36,539 nucleotides of DNA from an uncultured Lachnospiraceae bacterium (GTDB lineage Bacteria; Bacillota; Clostridia; Lachnospirales; Lachnospiraceae). A model generated the notes under the pieces. The model saw nothing but the letters and a program-made list of their open reading frames with translations. It did not search any database and was not told where the DNA came from. Made by a program: the position numbers and the translations under genes. The stretch lies in the NCBI GenBank assembly GCA_910587085.1, contig CAJUMC010000030.1, positions 1 to 36,539 on the forward strand. The letters run 5' to 3'. This document shows, one piece after another, positions 16,558 through 25,277 of this stretch (position 1 is its first letter; each line of letters begins with the position of its first letter).

Positions 16558-17538
16558 TTAATAAAAGATATGACAGCCGATTACCTGCCACGGCTTGCCG
16601 TTCTTTTTACATTTACTCTTTGTACTGCTGATTCCCATATTGAAGTAAAGATAATCTCCGTCCAGCACATACTTGCCCTCCAGTGCGGCCTCCGCGGCCT
16701 CAATGCAGCCGTCCATCTGGGTTTTCTGCCACTCCTTCGCATATTCGCCTGTTTTATACATGGTCAGAGCCTTTTCATAGCTGCTGCCCTTTGTCGTCCA
16801 CCTGCCGTCCCGCTTCACATAGACCGGGCTGAACTGACGCCCCCAGCGGTCGCAGTCATAGACGGCCTCGCGGATCGTTGTCACATGATCAAATACATCG
16901 CTTTCTGCACGGTTCATTACTACATTCGCGACAGCAACCTTCCCGGTAAAGCTCTGATTGCCCGCCTCGCAGTAAATAATGCAGGCAAGATACATCAGCT
17001 CCTCCTCGGTATACTCCGGCTCCCTGGACTGCTCCATTGTGATTGTCGCATTCAGCGAACGGGCAATGGAGGTAAACAGAACATTATTGATATTGGCCGC
17101 CTCAGTTAAAAGCGGGAGATCCTCCTCTGCCGCAGCTTCCTTTTCCGGTATTACTTGCAGGCCGTCCGCCGCGTCAGAACCCTGTTCCGGGTCTTTGCTT
17201 TCATCAATATTATTATCCGATGCACCGGTTTTGTCCGCCGGGGTCAGCTCCTCGCTTCCGCCCGGTTCGTTATCCGCCGTGCCGTCTTCCGCCGGCTTCT
17301 GTGCGTCGTCTTCGCCCGCAGATTTTCCGGAAGCAGTCTCCGTTCCCGTTTCCTCAGCTGCCTGAAAAACCTGATCCGCAGCCTTATTCTCCGTGTTCTC
17401 CTCTGTTCCCGCACCGGCGCCGTCCTCCCGCTCCTGCACCGCTTCGCTTTCGTTTTCCGCCGCAGCAGCGGATATATTGTCCGGGCTGACCGACAGACAC
17501 AAGGTCAGCAGCAGCACCCAAAGCTTCTTTTTTCTCAT
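16558..17538 (-). CDS. SleB-type cell wall hydrolase
   Basis: A 326-residue exported protein. The start at 17538 (MRKKKLWVLLLTLCLS) gives a clear signal peptide and has GGAGAG 7 nt upstream; upstream ATGs lack a ribosome site. After a long acidic, Thr/Ala/Glu-rich low-complexity stretch (about 30-160) comes a Hydrolase_2/SleB domain (about 185-326), with the catalytic-glutamate region YLACIIYCEAGNQSFTGKVAVANVVMNR. SleB enzymes are lytic transglycosylases that degrade spore cortex in germination; vegetative relatives also exist. No N-terminal peptidoglycan-binding domain is seen. It has a consensus promoter, a 230-nt leader and its own terminator. Confidence 0.88.
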   Translation of the reverse strand: MRKKKLWVLLLTLCLSVSPDNISAAAAENESEAVQEREDGAGAGTEENTENKAADQVFQAAEETGTETASGKSAGEDDAQKPAEDGTADNEPGGSEELTPADKTGASDNNIDESKDPEQGSDAADGLQVIPEKEAAAEEDLPLLTEAANINNVLFTSIARSLNATITMEQSREPEYTEEELMYLACIIYCEAGNQSFTGKVAVANVVMNRAESDVFDHVTTIREAVYDCDRWGRQFSPVYVKRDGRWTTKGSSYEKALTMYKTGEYAKEWQKTQMDGCIEAAEAALEGKYVLDGDYLYFNMGISSTKSKCKKNGKPWQVIGCHIFY

Positions 17539-17719
17539 AGCAGGCTCTCCTTCCATGCAGGCATCCCGCGCGGATGCCGTTTCCGTTTTCGCTTTGTCCC
17601 CCGTTTCCTGTTTTGCAGTGATCTCTTCCTGCGTCTCCCGCAGAGGCTCCCCGGCAGATCTCTTCTGCCGTTTCTCAGAAATATCTTCCACTGCACGGCG
17701 GACAGAGCGCCGCCGGAAT

Positions 17720-17741
17720 TTGTTACAGGCTTCTGTAACAA
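17720..17741. repeat. 9-bp palindrome in the SleB-type gene leader
   Basis: TTGTTACAG and CTGTAACAA, perfect complements around a 4-base centre, lie 30-50 bp downstream of the predicted transcription start. This could be an operator or an RNA hairpin. Confidence 0.5.
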
Positions 17742-17771
17742 TCCCGGCTTCGCGTAATAATTTTGTAATAT

Positions 17772-17799
17772 ATTATAGCATGGATTTAACATTTGTCAA
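17772..17799 (-). promoter_or_regulatory. Consensus promoter of the SleB-type gene
   Basis: Minus-strand TTGACA (17799-17794) and TATAAT (17777-17772) are perfect and 16 bp apart. This looks like a housekeeping promoter, not a sporulation-sigma promoter. Confidence 0.8.
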
Positions 17800-17889
17800 G
17801 CCCTGGCTGCTGACCCGGATTTTACCGCATTTCCTGCTGCCCTCAAACCGCAAAACTCACACCGGGCAGGTGTTCTTTGGCAGATTTTT

Positions 17890-19710
17890 TCAGCGTGTCT
17901 CCCCGCTGCTCTCCAGCACCAAAACCGGCTTATCCTCATCGTTCAGCGTGTACAGGGAATCGTCCGCCGCCCAGAAATAAAGCCGTTCCCCATATCTTTC
18001 CAGCCGACTTGCCTCTGCTATTGCCTTTTTTTCTGTGCCGTTCACCAGCATGTAAAGAGTTCCGGCCTGCCCGGAGGAATCGCTGATAAAATACAGCTTT
18101 CTGCCGAGGAGTTCCCAGCTGCTGATCTTCTCCTGACAAAGCATTTCCGGCTCTTTGTTCCCCTTCAGAAACATCAGTTCTCCGTGCCTCGTCTGATAAT
18201 AAATGCATTCCAGTCTGTCGTCCGAAATAAACTGTAATATATCCGGGCCGTCAGCGAGTTTTTCCGGCTTCAGCGAGCTTTCCAGATTCCTTACCCGGTA
18301 CAGGCTTCCGCTGCTCAGATAGAGCAGCGATTTTCCGTCCCTGGATATCTGGCAGGCGGAACAGGCGGCAATCCGATCCCCGTCCATATTTTCCCTGATA
18401 TAGTACAGCTCGCTGCCGCTCACACACAACAGCCCGCCAAGCGTTTCCGCCGCGCAGCTTCTTACCAGGCAGTCGCCCCACATCGTCTGCTTCGGTACAT
18501 ACATGATCTGCGCGTAATCCGGCAGAATTACCCGATCCGCCGCTTTCGGCAGGACAGCGCGCTCCTGAATTTCCCCGTTTTTTAAAAGATAAAGTCTGAA
18601 ATGGGAGTTGTACAGCATCTGCGTCATATCTTCATTGAAAATCAGCGGATCCGCTTCTCCAAGTTCCTGCACGGTTCCATTTTCCGTTATCAAACAGAAA
18701 AGCTCGGGGCCTGAAATAAATGTCTTTATATAATAAAAATAATCCCCCCCGGAGGAGATCGCAATCGGAATAATATTTTCCAGGATTTCCGTCTTTTCTC
18801 CGCCGCTGAGAAACAGACGGCATTCTCTCCTGTCACCGTCCGCATACAGACAGGCCGCAGACGTCCCGTCAGCAGAAATCACAAGATCACGGACATCCCG
18901 CAGCTGATCTGCCAGCAGCTTTGACTTCTGCTTTTTTACGTCATAGAGGTACAGTCCCAGGCCGCCGTCCTGTTCCGCAGCATACACAATACCGTCGCCG
19001 GAGGACGATATCGCGGCCAGCGTTACATCCCTGTCAATCGGGAGCCATTCTTCTTTTGTCACAAGATAAAGCTTTCTGCTGTCTCTGCCGGTGACAAGCA
19101 GCTTTTTTTCGTCCATGGAGGTATGGCCGGGATAGGCCAGGTTATAGAATTCCTCCGGTCCCTCCAGCACCTTCCCGTCTCCCGCAATTACAATCTTCTC
19201 TGTATCTGTCCAAACGGTGAAAAAGGCATCCTTCCCGCCTGCCAATTTCCATTTCCCTTTCCCGCTGCCGGCCCGCACACCGGCAGCAAACAGCAGGAAA
19301 AACATCAGAGCGGCAGCGCAGGTAAGCACTGCCGCCCTCCGGATACGTTTTTTCCGTTTCTTATGCTCCTCTCCGGCGGCTCCCGCCGCTTTTACCGCTT
19401 CGCCTTCCGCCCTTTCTGCTCTCCGCTCTCCGTCCTGCGCCAGCTCCTGTTCCGGCAGTTCAAATTCCGGAAACTCCCGGAGCAGCAGTCCGTTTTCCGG
19501 CAGCATTCGCGGTATGGAGCTCTGCTTTGATAAGTCCGCCCCCGGCACTTCCTGTCCCGGCGTCCCGGACTCCGGTTCCCTGCCGCCGCATAACGGCCCG
19601 GCCGTACCCTGATTTTCTGCGGCTTCACTGCTTTTTCCGCGCTCCGCTCCGCAGTACGGGCACAAGGAGGAATCCTCCCGTATAATATTTCCGCACTGAC
19701 TGCAAATCAT
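17890..19710 (-). CDS. Zinc-ribbon membrane protein with beta-propeller-like exterior
   Basis: A 606-residue protein. Residues 1-22 form a zinc ribbon (CSQCG, CPYCG). A charged, low-complexity cytoplasmic region follows, then one membrane helix at about 123-147 (VLTCAAALMFFLLFAAG). The rest is outside the cell and made of repeated strand pairs of the type ISSDGT...YLYD or ISRDGKSLLYLS, typical of a beta-propeller (DUF5050/WD40-like). Such proteins are common in Clostridia and their function is unknown. GAGGAG lies 8 nt before the ATG at 19710. It follows the DUF3810 gene by 56 bp and is probably the last gene of the pepF operon. Confidence 0.72.
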   Translation of the reverse strand: MICSQCGNIIREDSSLCPYCGAERGKSSEAAENQGTAGPLCGGREPESGTPGQEVPGADLSKQSSIPRMLPENGLLLREFPEFELPEQELAQDGERRAERAEGEAVKAAGAAGEEHKKRKKRIRRAAVLTCAAALMFFLLFAAGVRAGSGKGKWKLAGGKDAFFTVWTDTEKIVIAGDGKVLEGPEEFYNLAYPGHTSMDEKKLLVTGRDSRKLYLVTKEEWLPIDRDVTLAAISSSGDGIVYAAEQDGGLGLYLYDVKKQKSKLLADQLRDVRDLVISADGTSAACLYADGDRRECRLFLSGGEKTEILENIIPIAISSGGDYFYYIKTFISGPELFCLITENGTVQELGEADPLIFNEDMTQMLYNSHFRLYLLKNGEIQERAVLPKAADRVILPDYAQIMYVPKQTMWGDCLVRSCAAETLGGLLCVSGSELYYIRENMDGDRIAACSACQISRDGKSLLYLSSGSLYRVRNLESSLKPEKLADGPDILQFISDDRLECIYYQTRHGELMFLKGNKEPEMLCQEKISSWELLGRKLYFISDSSGQAGTLYMLVNGTEKKAIAEASRLERYGERLYFWAADDSLYTLNDEDKPVLVLESSGETR

Positions 19711-19733
19711 TTGCCTTACTCCTCGTAATTAAT

Positions 19734-19760
19734 GCCCGGCGGTCCCGTTCAGCGCCGGGC
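19734..19760. repeat. GC-rich hairpin between DUF3810 and zinc-ribbon genes
   Basis: GCCCGGCG and CGCCGGGC arms with an 11-nt loop. The T-run lies on the plus-strand side, so for leftward transcription this is a weak, processing- or attenuation-like hairpin between operon genes. Confidence 0.5.
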
Positions 19761-19766
19761 AGTTTT

Positions 19767-20924
19767 TTACCGGCTCTGAACGCAGGCCTCCCCGTCGCGC
19801 CGGTACTGAGCCAGCAGCAGGTCAACCATCCTGCCGTAGCTCTGCACGCCGTCCTCCTGGTTATTCGCCTTCAGATAAGTATCGTTGAGTTTTTCTGCCG
19901 TATTGCTGATTACCGTATTTTCAAACTGTTTCCAGTATTCGGAATTGGCCTGAAGATCTCTGGAAACCCCTTCTGAATAAAGGCGGCGCGCCTCAAAGTA
20001 CAGATCAGCATCCTTGCGGTACAGCGCGTTTCCTGCCAGGACAAGCGCCTCCATCAGCCCGCTGTAGCGCAGCTCGTCGCTGTCGGACGCCATACAGGCA
20101 AGGAATGCGATATAATTGGCCTCATCCTCCCTTATAAACCCCTTCAGATGCGCAAGCTCGTGACACATCGTCGAGCCGAGCGAATAATCAGGCACGTCGG
20201 TATTGACATTGGCCTCCATGGTAAACGGACAGAAAATCCCGGTCAGTTCCGTGCGCGACATTGTCCGTGAGAAAAATATATGCTTCGGCTGCGGATAATA
20301 GCCGCGGAAGATCGGATAGGTCTCCGCCAGTCTTCCGAACGCCGTCACCGCTTCCTGCCCGAGCTCCCGCTCGGATACGGATAACAGGAACACCCCGTTT
20401 TCATCTTCAAGTCCTTTCTGCTCCAGCCCGTCCCTCACACGGGAAGTTTCCGCAGCCAGCGCCCTGACCAGGCCGTACAGTTCTTCCTTCGAGGCCGGCT
20501 CAACCGTCAGCTCGAGATACCGGCTCACCGGATACCGGTAATAATTGATGGAACACCCGATCAGCAGCAGAAACGCGGCGATTGACACGACGCAGCCCAG
20601 GTTGATAAATGCCTTTGCCAGCCGGAAAGCTCTGTCCTCCCGCTTTCGCACAAGCCGGATAATAAACCGCACAAGCAGGAACAGCAATGCAAACGGAAGG
20701 ACTGTGATTCCGAATTCCATCAGAGAAAACGGGATCAGGCTGGTGATGTGGGCCATCCCCCAGGACAGCGCGGCAAAAATCCCCCGCGCAAAAACATGCT
20801 CGGCAACCTCCTGCGAGCGCGAGGCGGCAAAAAGCGACAGCAGCGCTGCCGGAAGCAGCAGAAGCAGCCAGAGCCGCTTCAGCCGGAACAGCCGCTTCCG
20901 TCCGGCCTCCTCTGCCCGCTCCAT
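19767..20924 (-). CDS. DUF3810-type membrane metalloprotein
   Basis: A 385-residue protein. Three hydrophobic segments lie near the N-terminus (LWLLLLLPAALLSLF, FGITVLPFALLFLLV, VVSIAAFLLLIG). The rest is extracytoplasmic, with a zinc-protease-like HELAH at about residue 255 (STMCHELAHLKGF), followed by REDEAN, which could supply the third ligand. This fits the DUF3810 family; peptidase activity is likely but unproved. The ATG at 20924 overlaps the pepF TGA (TGATG), so translation is coupled. Pairing with a peptidase gene supports a role in peptide or protein turnover. Confidence 0.82.
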   Translation of the reverse strand: MERAEEAGRKRLFRLKRLWLLLLLPAALLSLFAASRSQEVAEHVFARGIFAALSWGMAHITSLIPFSLMEFGITVLPFALLFLLVRFIIRLVRKREDRAFRLAKAFINLGCVVSIAAFLLLIGCSINYYRYPVSRYLELTVEPASKEELYGLVRALAAETSRVRDGLEQKGLEDENGVFLLSVSERELGQEAVTAFGRLAETYPIFRGYYPQPKHIFFSRTMSRTELTGIFCPFTMEANVNTDVPDYSLGSTMCHELAHLKGFIREDEANYIAFLACMASDSDELRYSGLMEALVLAGNALYRKDADLYFEARRLYSEGVSRDLQANSEYWKQFENTVISNTAEKLNDTYLKANNQEDGVQSYGRMVDLLLAQYRRDGEACVQSR

Positions 20925-22684
20925 CACCGGCCCTCCGTCAGCGCAACAAACTCATCCGCCCGCTTTGCGAAGCTCTCCAGACTGCTGCGGAAAAACTCCG
21001 GAGCCGACAAATCAATGCCCGCTGCCAGGGCAGCCTCCTCCACGCTGCTCACCGGCGTCGCATAAAGAAGAGCGCGGTACTTCGGCAGAAACGCCTCCCC
21101 CTCCCGTCGGTACTTCTCATACAGCCCTCTCGCAAACAGCCCGCCGAATGCGTAAGGAAAATTGTAAAAGCTGAGGTCGGAAGAATAGTAATGTCCCTTG
21201 CAGACCCACATGTAAGGGTGAAGGAATTCGGGGTCCAGTCCGTCCCCGTAAGCCTCTCTCTGTGCCTGAAGCATCAGCTCCTTCAGACAGTCGGCAGAAA
21301 GAAATCCTTCCTGTTTCTTTTCGAATACTTCTGTTTCAAAAAGATACCTGGAATAAATATCGCACAAAATCTGCGTGACATCCTGCAGCTGACTTTCGAT
21401 CAGTGCAATCTTCTCGTCCCCCGCGGCAGCTGCGATCGCCGCATCCATCACAACCGTCTCGTTGAAGGTGGACGCCGTCTCGGCCACCGGCATGGAATAG
21501 TTTGTGTTGCCGATGCGGTGGCGGAAGATCTGCTGGTTATGGTAGGCATGCCCCAGCTCGTGAGCAAGGGTCACAACATCGCTGAGCGTCCCGCCGAAAT
21601 TGGTCAGAATACGGCTCTGCTGCAGAGGATAAAGAGCCTGGCAGAACGCTCCGCCCGCCTTGCCTTCCCGCGGATAGAAATCGATCCAGGCTTCGTCGAA
21701 GGCGCGCCGAACCATCGCTGCAAGATCCGGTGCAAATTTCCCGAACAGTTCGACCAGATAATCTCTTGCCTCCTCCGTTGTAAAGCTGCGGCTGCTCTCT
21801 CCCATCGGCGCAAACAGCTCATACCACGGAAGTCCGTTTTTATGACCGAGCAGCTCTCCCTTCCTGCGAAGATAGCGGCGGAACCGCGGGAAGTATTCCT
21901 TCATCGCCGCAAGCATGACATCCAGCGTTTCTCTTTTCATGGCCGATTTTTTCAGCGTCATGTCAAGCGGCGACCCGTAGCCGCGCAGTTTTGTCATCGT
22001 CAGTACCTGCTGCTTAATGCTGTTGAGAGAAAATGCGATGGAATCCTTGATTTTCTCATAGCCCGCCAGCTCCGCCTCATAAGCTTCCCGGCGCACCGCA
22101 GGGTCTTTATCATAGGCAAGGTTCCGAATCTCGGACAGCGTAACCTCGCCTCCCCGATAAGCAACCCGCAGCGTTGAGGTCAGATAGCCCTGCAGATTCG
22201 ACCACGCGCCGCCGCCCGAGAGATCAAGCTTTGCCGCCAGTTCCTCCACTTCCTCGCTCAGCGAATATCCTGCATTCTCCCGTATTCTGCGCAGACGGTA
22301 TGTATAATCGGTGAGCACGTCATCCGAGGCGATGACCTTTTCAAGATCCGGCAGCCCCGCGACAAACTTCTCAAATCTTGTATACGCCTTTGAGGTTTCG
22401 CTCAGCAGCAGAATAATTTTCTCAAGGCGCGATGCCGCCTCCAAATCCCTTGTATCCGCCGCTCTGGAAAGCGAGCAGAATACATACAGCTTCTGCACAA
22501 GGTTCTCCAGCTCCTCGTCGCACAGCAGCACCCTGCGCAGCCCCTCCGCCGCACGCTCCTCACAGAGCGCCGATACCTTCTCCTCATAAACCCCGATGAT
22601 GTCCTGCAGCTTTTCCAGATCCTGCTGAAATGCCGGATCTTCATAGCCCTTGTAAAGCTCCTTCAGCGACCATTCCCGATTCAT
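20924..22684 (-). CDS. pepF: PepF/M3-family oligoendopeptidase
   Basis: A 586-residue zinc endopeptidase that cleaves short peptides in the cytoplasm. The HELGH motif is at about residue 375 (TLAHELGHAYHNQQ), with a following glutamate region (SMPVAETASTFNETV) that supplies the third ligand, as in PepF/thimet-like M3 enzymes. The N-terminal MNREWSLKELYKGYEDPAF and the helical PepF-N region also match. GGAGG sits 6 nt before the ATG at 22684. It leads an operon with DUF3810 and the zinc-ribbon protein. A 76-bp tandem repeat lies just upstream. Confidence 0.92.
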   Translation of the reverse strand: MNREWSLKELYKGYEDPAFQQDLEKLQDIIGVYEEKVSALCEERAAEGLRRVLLCDEELENLVQKLYVFCSLSRAADTRDLEAASRLEKIILLLSETSKAYTRFEKFVAGLPDLEKVIASDDVLTDYTYRLRRIRENAGYSLSEEVEELAAKLDLSGGGAWSNLQGYLTSTLRVAYRGGEVTLSEIRNLAYDKDPAVRREAYEAELAGYEKIKDSIAFSLNSIKQQVLTMTKLRGYGSPLDMTLKKSAMKRETLDVMLAAMKEYFPRFRRYLRRKGELLGHKNGLPWYELFAPMGESSRSFTTEEARDYLVELFGKFAPDLAAMVRRAFDEAWIDFYPREGKAGGAFCQALYPLQQSRILTNFGGTLSDVVTLAHELGHAYHNQQIFRHRIGNTNYSMPVAETASTFNETVVMDAAIAAAAGDEKIALIESQLQDVTQILCDIYSRYLFETEVFEKKQEGFLSADCLKELMLQAQREAYGDGLDPEFLHPYMWVCKGHYYSSDLSFYNFPYAFGGLFARGLYEKYRREGEAFLPKYRALLYATPVSSVEEAALAAGIDLSAPEFFRSSLESFAKRADEFVALTEGR

Positions 22685-23047
22685 CCGAAACCTCCATTTC
22701 TGTTTTTACACTCCGTGTACGGCGCTCCTGCGCTTTCACAGCCTCCCGCAGTTTTGCAGTCCCGCGTTTTCCTGCAGCTCCGCTTTCCTGCTCTGCGATG
22801 CTCCTGCGCCTCCGCGTCCTCCCGCAGTTTTGCAGTCCCGCGTTTTCCTGCAGCTCCGCTTTCCTGCTCTGCGATGCTCCTGCGTCCCTGCGCACATTCG
22901 CATTCCTGCATTCCTGCATCTTCGTTTTTCCGGAGAAGCGGCCGGCGGGCTGCATTCTCCTTCTCCTGTTATCCTATCACGGATTTATGGCGAAATAAAG
23001 GTGAAATAAAGAAAGAAGCAGGAAAGAAAAGATTTTTAAAATAATGC
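22685..23047. other. Repeat-containing intergenic region upstream of pepF
   Basis: No gene is supported. It holds the tandem repeats at 22742-22884 and the promoter-proximal DNA of tRNA-Thr at its right end. No clear pepF promoter was found. Confidence 0.5.
22742..22884. repeat. 76-bp tandem repeat upstream of pepF
   Basis: A 67-bp block (begins CCTCCCGCAGTTTTGCAG) at 22742-22808 is repeated identically at 22818-22884, giving a period of 76 bp. A partial third unit (GCTCCTGCG) lies before the first. The period is not a multiple of three, so the array is not a coding repeat. Confidence 0.88.
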
Positions 23048-23079
23048 TTGCAATTTTTATCCGGCTGTGCTATTATAAT
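23048..23079 (+). promoter_or_regulatory. Promoter of tRNA-Thr
   Basis: TTGCAA at 23048-23053 and TATTAT at 23071-23076 have a 17-bp spacer; an overlapping TATAAT is at 23074-23079. The tRNA starts about 22 bp further on. Confidence 0.55.
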
Positions 23080-23100
23080 GCTCGGACTTGGGAAAGTCAC

Positions 23101-23173
23101 GCTGCTGTGGCTCAGGTGGTAGAGCGTCGCCTTGGTAAGGCGGAGGTCACGAGTTCAAGTCTCGTCAGCAGCT
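23101..23173 (+). tRNA. tRNA-Thr (anticodon GGT)
   Basis: The cloverleaf is complete: acceptor GCTGCTG/CAGCAGC, D-arm GCTC...GAGC, anticodon stem-loop CGCC-TTGGTAA-GGCG with anticodon GGT, and T-arm ACGAG-TTCAAGT-CTCGT. CCA is not encoded. It reads ACC and ACU codons. It stands alone with its own promoter and terminator. Confidence 0.95.
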
Positions 23174-23185
23174 TAATAAACAAAG

Positions 23186-23222
23186 AAGAAGCGGGTATGC
23201 AAAGGCATATTCGCTTCTTTTT
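23186..23222 (+). terminator. Bidirectional terminator between tRNA-Thr and sigH
   Basis: An AAGAAGCG...GTATGC stem pairs with GCATAT...CGCTTCTT around AAAG, followed by Ts on the plus strand. The minus strand also reads into a T-rich run, so it serves both the tRNA and the leftward sigma-factor operon. Confidence 0.8.
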
Positions 23223-23237
23223 CTGCAGTTTTATGAA

Positions 23238-23855
23238 TTATCCGAGCTTCATAAGCTTCCTGCGCACACGCTGCAGCGCGTTGTCCACGGTTTTGGGACT
23301 TTTCCCGAGCCGCTCGGCAACCCGGGCATAATTTTCCTCCTCAAGATATGTCCGGAGCACCTGCATTTCAAAATCGCTCAGACTGCTGGCCAGATATTCC
23401 TCCAGAAGCTGATCGCTCTCCTGGTCAATCAGCAGTTCCTCCGGATTGCCCGACGCGCTCCGCAGCCATCCCTCTGAGAGAAGCGTTTCTGCCTCGTCCT
23501 CTCCCTCAGACGTTTTTGCTGCATCAAAGGAAATATAATTATTCAAAGGCTGATTTTTTCTTGTATTAGACGCCTGTATTGCTGTATAAATCTGACGGGA
23601 AATACAGAGATTTGCAAACGGAAGAAAATTGCTGTTCTTCTCGCGGTCGTAATCCCGGATTGCCTTGTAAAGCCCGATCATCCCCTCCTGTAGCAGATCG
23701 TCGTGATCCCCGCCGATCAGATAGAGCCTCCGCACGTTTTTCCGCACCAGATTTTTATAGCGGACAATCAGCGTGTCCATGGCGTACGAATCTCCCGTCC
23801 GAATCAGTTCCAGCAATTCCTCATCGGTCTTTTTCTCCAGTGCTTCGTACTCCAA
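23238..23855 (-). CDS. sigH: SigH-family RNA polymerase sigma factor
   Basis: In Bacillus and Clostridia SigH starts the sporulation programme. The 205-residue product has region 2 (DDLLQEGMIGLYKAIRDYD, then FLPFANLCISRQIYTAI) and region 4 (FEMQVLRTYLE, VAERLGKSPKTVDNALQRV). The frame is open further upstream to 24011, inside rlmB, but the only good ribosome site is AAGGGGG about 8 nt before TTG at 23855 (LEYEALEKKTDEELLELI). This gives a length close to the known 218-residue SigH. ATG 23927 is the alternative. Its position after ispF-mrnC-rlmB matches the Firmicutes order, and a bidirectional terminator follows. Confidence 0.86.
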   Translation of the reverse strand: MEYEALEKKTDEELLELIRTGDSYAMDTLIVRYKNLVRKNVRRLYLIGGDHDDLLQEGMIGLYKAIRDYDREKNSNFLPFANLCISRQIYTAIQASNTRKNQPLNNYISFDAAKTSEGEDEAETLLSEGWLRSASGNPEELLIDQESDQLLEEYLASSLSDFEMQVLRTYLEEENYARVAERLGKSPKTVDNALQRVRRKLMKLG

Positions 23856-23979
23856 TGCTGCATCCCCCTTCCCCTCTGCGACCAAGTTATTCCTGCCTGC
23901 CTGCCTTCCTCCCGCCGCGCTCTGCATGCGCTGCAGCCGGTCTGCAGTATATGCAGATTTTTCCGGCGGCCGCCCTGCT

Positions 23980-24795
23980 TTACAGAAATCTTCTCTGCCG
24001 CACGATCTCATACGCCAGAATTCCCATGGCGACGGATGCGTTCAGCGAATCAATATCCCCATACATCGGGATTTTCGTGATAAAATCGCATTTTTCCTTT
24101 ACCAGCCGGCTCACACCCTCGCCCTCGCTGCCGATTACAAGCCCGATCGGGCCGGTCAGCTTCTGGCGGTACATTACCTCGCCCTCCATGTTGGCACAGA
24201 CAAACCAGAGGCCCTGCTCCTTAAGCTCCTCCATGGTGCGCACAAGATTTGTCACCTTCGCAACAGGCACATAGCTGAGGGCCCCGGCGCTCGTTCTCGC
24301 CACCGTTGCCGTCAGGCCGACCGCCCGCCGCTTCGGAATAATAATACCATGTACGCCCGCCTGGTTGGCCGTCCGGATGATTGCTCCCAGATTGTGCGGG
24401 TCCTCAATACCGTCAAGCAGCAGAAGAAACGGCGGTTCCCCTTTCCGGCGCGCCGCTTCCAGAATGTCCTCCACTTCCGCGTAGCTGCAGGCGGCGGCGC
24501 AGGCGATCACGCCCTGATGCCTCCCGGTCTGCGACAGCTGATCCATCCGATCCTTTTTTACAAAAGAAACAATCGTCCCGTTTTTTTTCGCCTCGCTCAG
24601 TATGGTTCTGACCGGCCCGTCTTGACAGCCCTCCTGCACATAAAGCCTGTCAATCGTCCGCCCTGCACGGTACGCCTCCAGAACGGCATTCCGCCCCTCA
24701 ACCGCTGTCTCCCCCGCTCCCTGCAACGGCAGCTCCGCATTCTCCCGGTTCGCCTGCACGGATGAAGAAGCCGAAAAATTTCTGTCCTGCCTCAT
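23980..24795 (-). CDS. rlmB: 23S rRNA 2'-O-ribose methyltransferase (RlmB/TrmH family)
   Basis: A SPOUT methyltransferase that likely methylates G2251 of 23S rRNA. The 271-residue protein has an N-terminal substrate-binding domain (VEGRNAVLEAYRAGRTIDRLY) and the SPOUT motifs in order: DGIEDPHNLGAIIRTA, the IGSEGEGVSR loop and the IPMYGDIDSLNASVAMGIL knot. The start ATG overlaps the mrnC stop (TGATG), so translation is coupled. Residues 1-30 are a poorly conserved extension. The 3' end overlaps the open frame upstream of sigH. Confidence 0.94.
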   Translation of the reverse strand: MRQDRNFSASSSVQANRENAELPLQGAGETAVEGRNAVLEAYRAGRTIDRLYVQEGCQDGPVRTILSEAKKNGTIVSFVKKDRMDQLSQTGRHQGVIACAAACSYAEVEDILEAARRKGEPPFLLLLDGIEDPHNLGAIIRTANQAGVHGIIIPKRRAVGLTATVARTSAGALSYVPVAKVTNLVRTMEELKEQGLWFVCANMEGEVMYRQKLTGPIGLVIGSEGEGVSRLVKEKCDFITKIPMYGDIDSLNASVAMGILAYEIVRQRRFL

Positions 24796-25247
24796 CAGCC
24801 CTTTTCCTCCTGCAACAGATAATCCGTCCCCGCCTTCACAAGCTCAAACATGCGCTCCGTCCGGCCTGTCAGATAAAGAAAGCCGATCAGCGCCTCAAAG
24901 CCCGTTGCGACGCGGTACTCCACAATGGAAGCGTTTTTCGCGGTCGTAAAAGATTTCGCATTTCTTCCGCGCTTGTAATAGCCGTGCTCCTCCTCGGTGA
25001 GCATCGGCTCGATCGCCTGCATAATCTCCCGCTGTGCTGCCGCCCTGACGAATGCACTGGCACGCCGGTGCAGCCGGTTCACCTGACTGTTTCCTCTCTC
25101 AACCAGCATTGTCCGGATAATCAGATCATAAATGCTGTCCCCGATATAGGCCAGCGTCAGCGGGGAGTAGGTGCGTATGTCCTTCTCCGGCAGAGCATAC
25201 ACATCCCGCACCATATCTGCAATCGACGGATAAGCTTCCTCTCTCAT
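24795..25247 (-). CDS. mrnC: Mini-ribonuclease III
   Basis: MrnC processes 23S rRNA precursor and consists of an RNase III catalytic domain without the dsRNA-binding domain. The 150-residue protein shows TLAYIGDSIYDLIIRTML (the catalytic helix with aspartates) and VATGFEALIGFLYLTG (the second acidic cluster). AAAGGA precedes the ATG at 25247. It lies 30 bp after ispF and overlaps rlmB by one base, in one operon. Confidence 0.95.
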   Translation of the reverse strand: MREEAYPSIADMVRDVYALPEKDIRTYSPLTLAYIGDSIYDLIIRTMLVERGNSQVNRLHRRASAFVRAAAQREIMQAIEPMLTEEEHGYYKRGRNAKSFTTAKNASIVEYRVATGFEALIGFLYLTGRTERMFELVKAGTDYLLQEEKG

Positions 25248-25277
25248 CGTATTCCTTTTTCCTCCCTGTTCCCTGCG

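Larger units (their letters stand above)
17539..17889. other. Leader and promoter region of the SleB-type gene
   Basis: No gene is supported. It holds the consensus promoter (17772-17799), a leader of about 230 nt with a 9-bp hairpin (17720-17741), and the short stretch downstream of the zinc-ribbon membrane gene. Confidence 0.6.

Noticed and set aside
22742..22884. CRISPR-like array
   Set aside because: Only about two repeats, each longer than a CRISPR repeat, with no distinct spacers or cas genes.
22641..22955. Repeat-containing open frame upstream of pepF
   Set aside because: The repeat period is 76 bp, not a multiple of three, and the frame overlaps the pepF start; coding is not supported.
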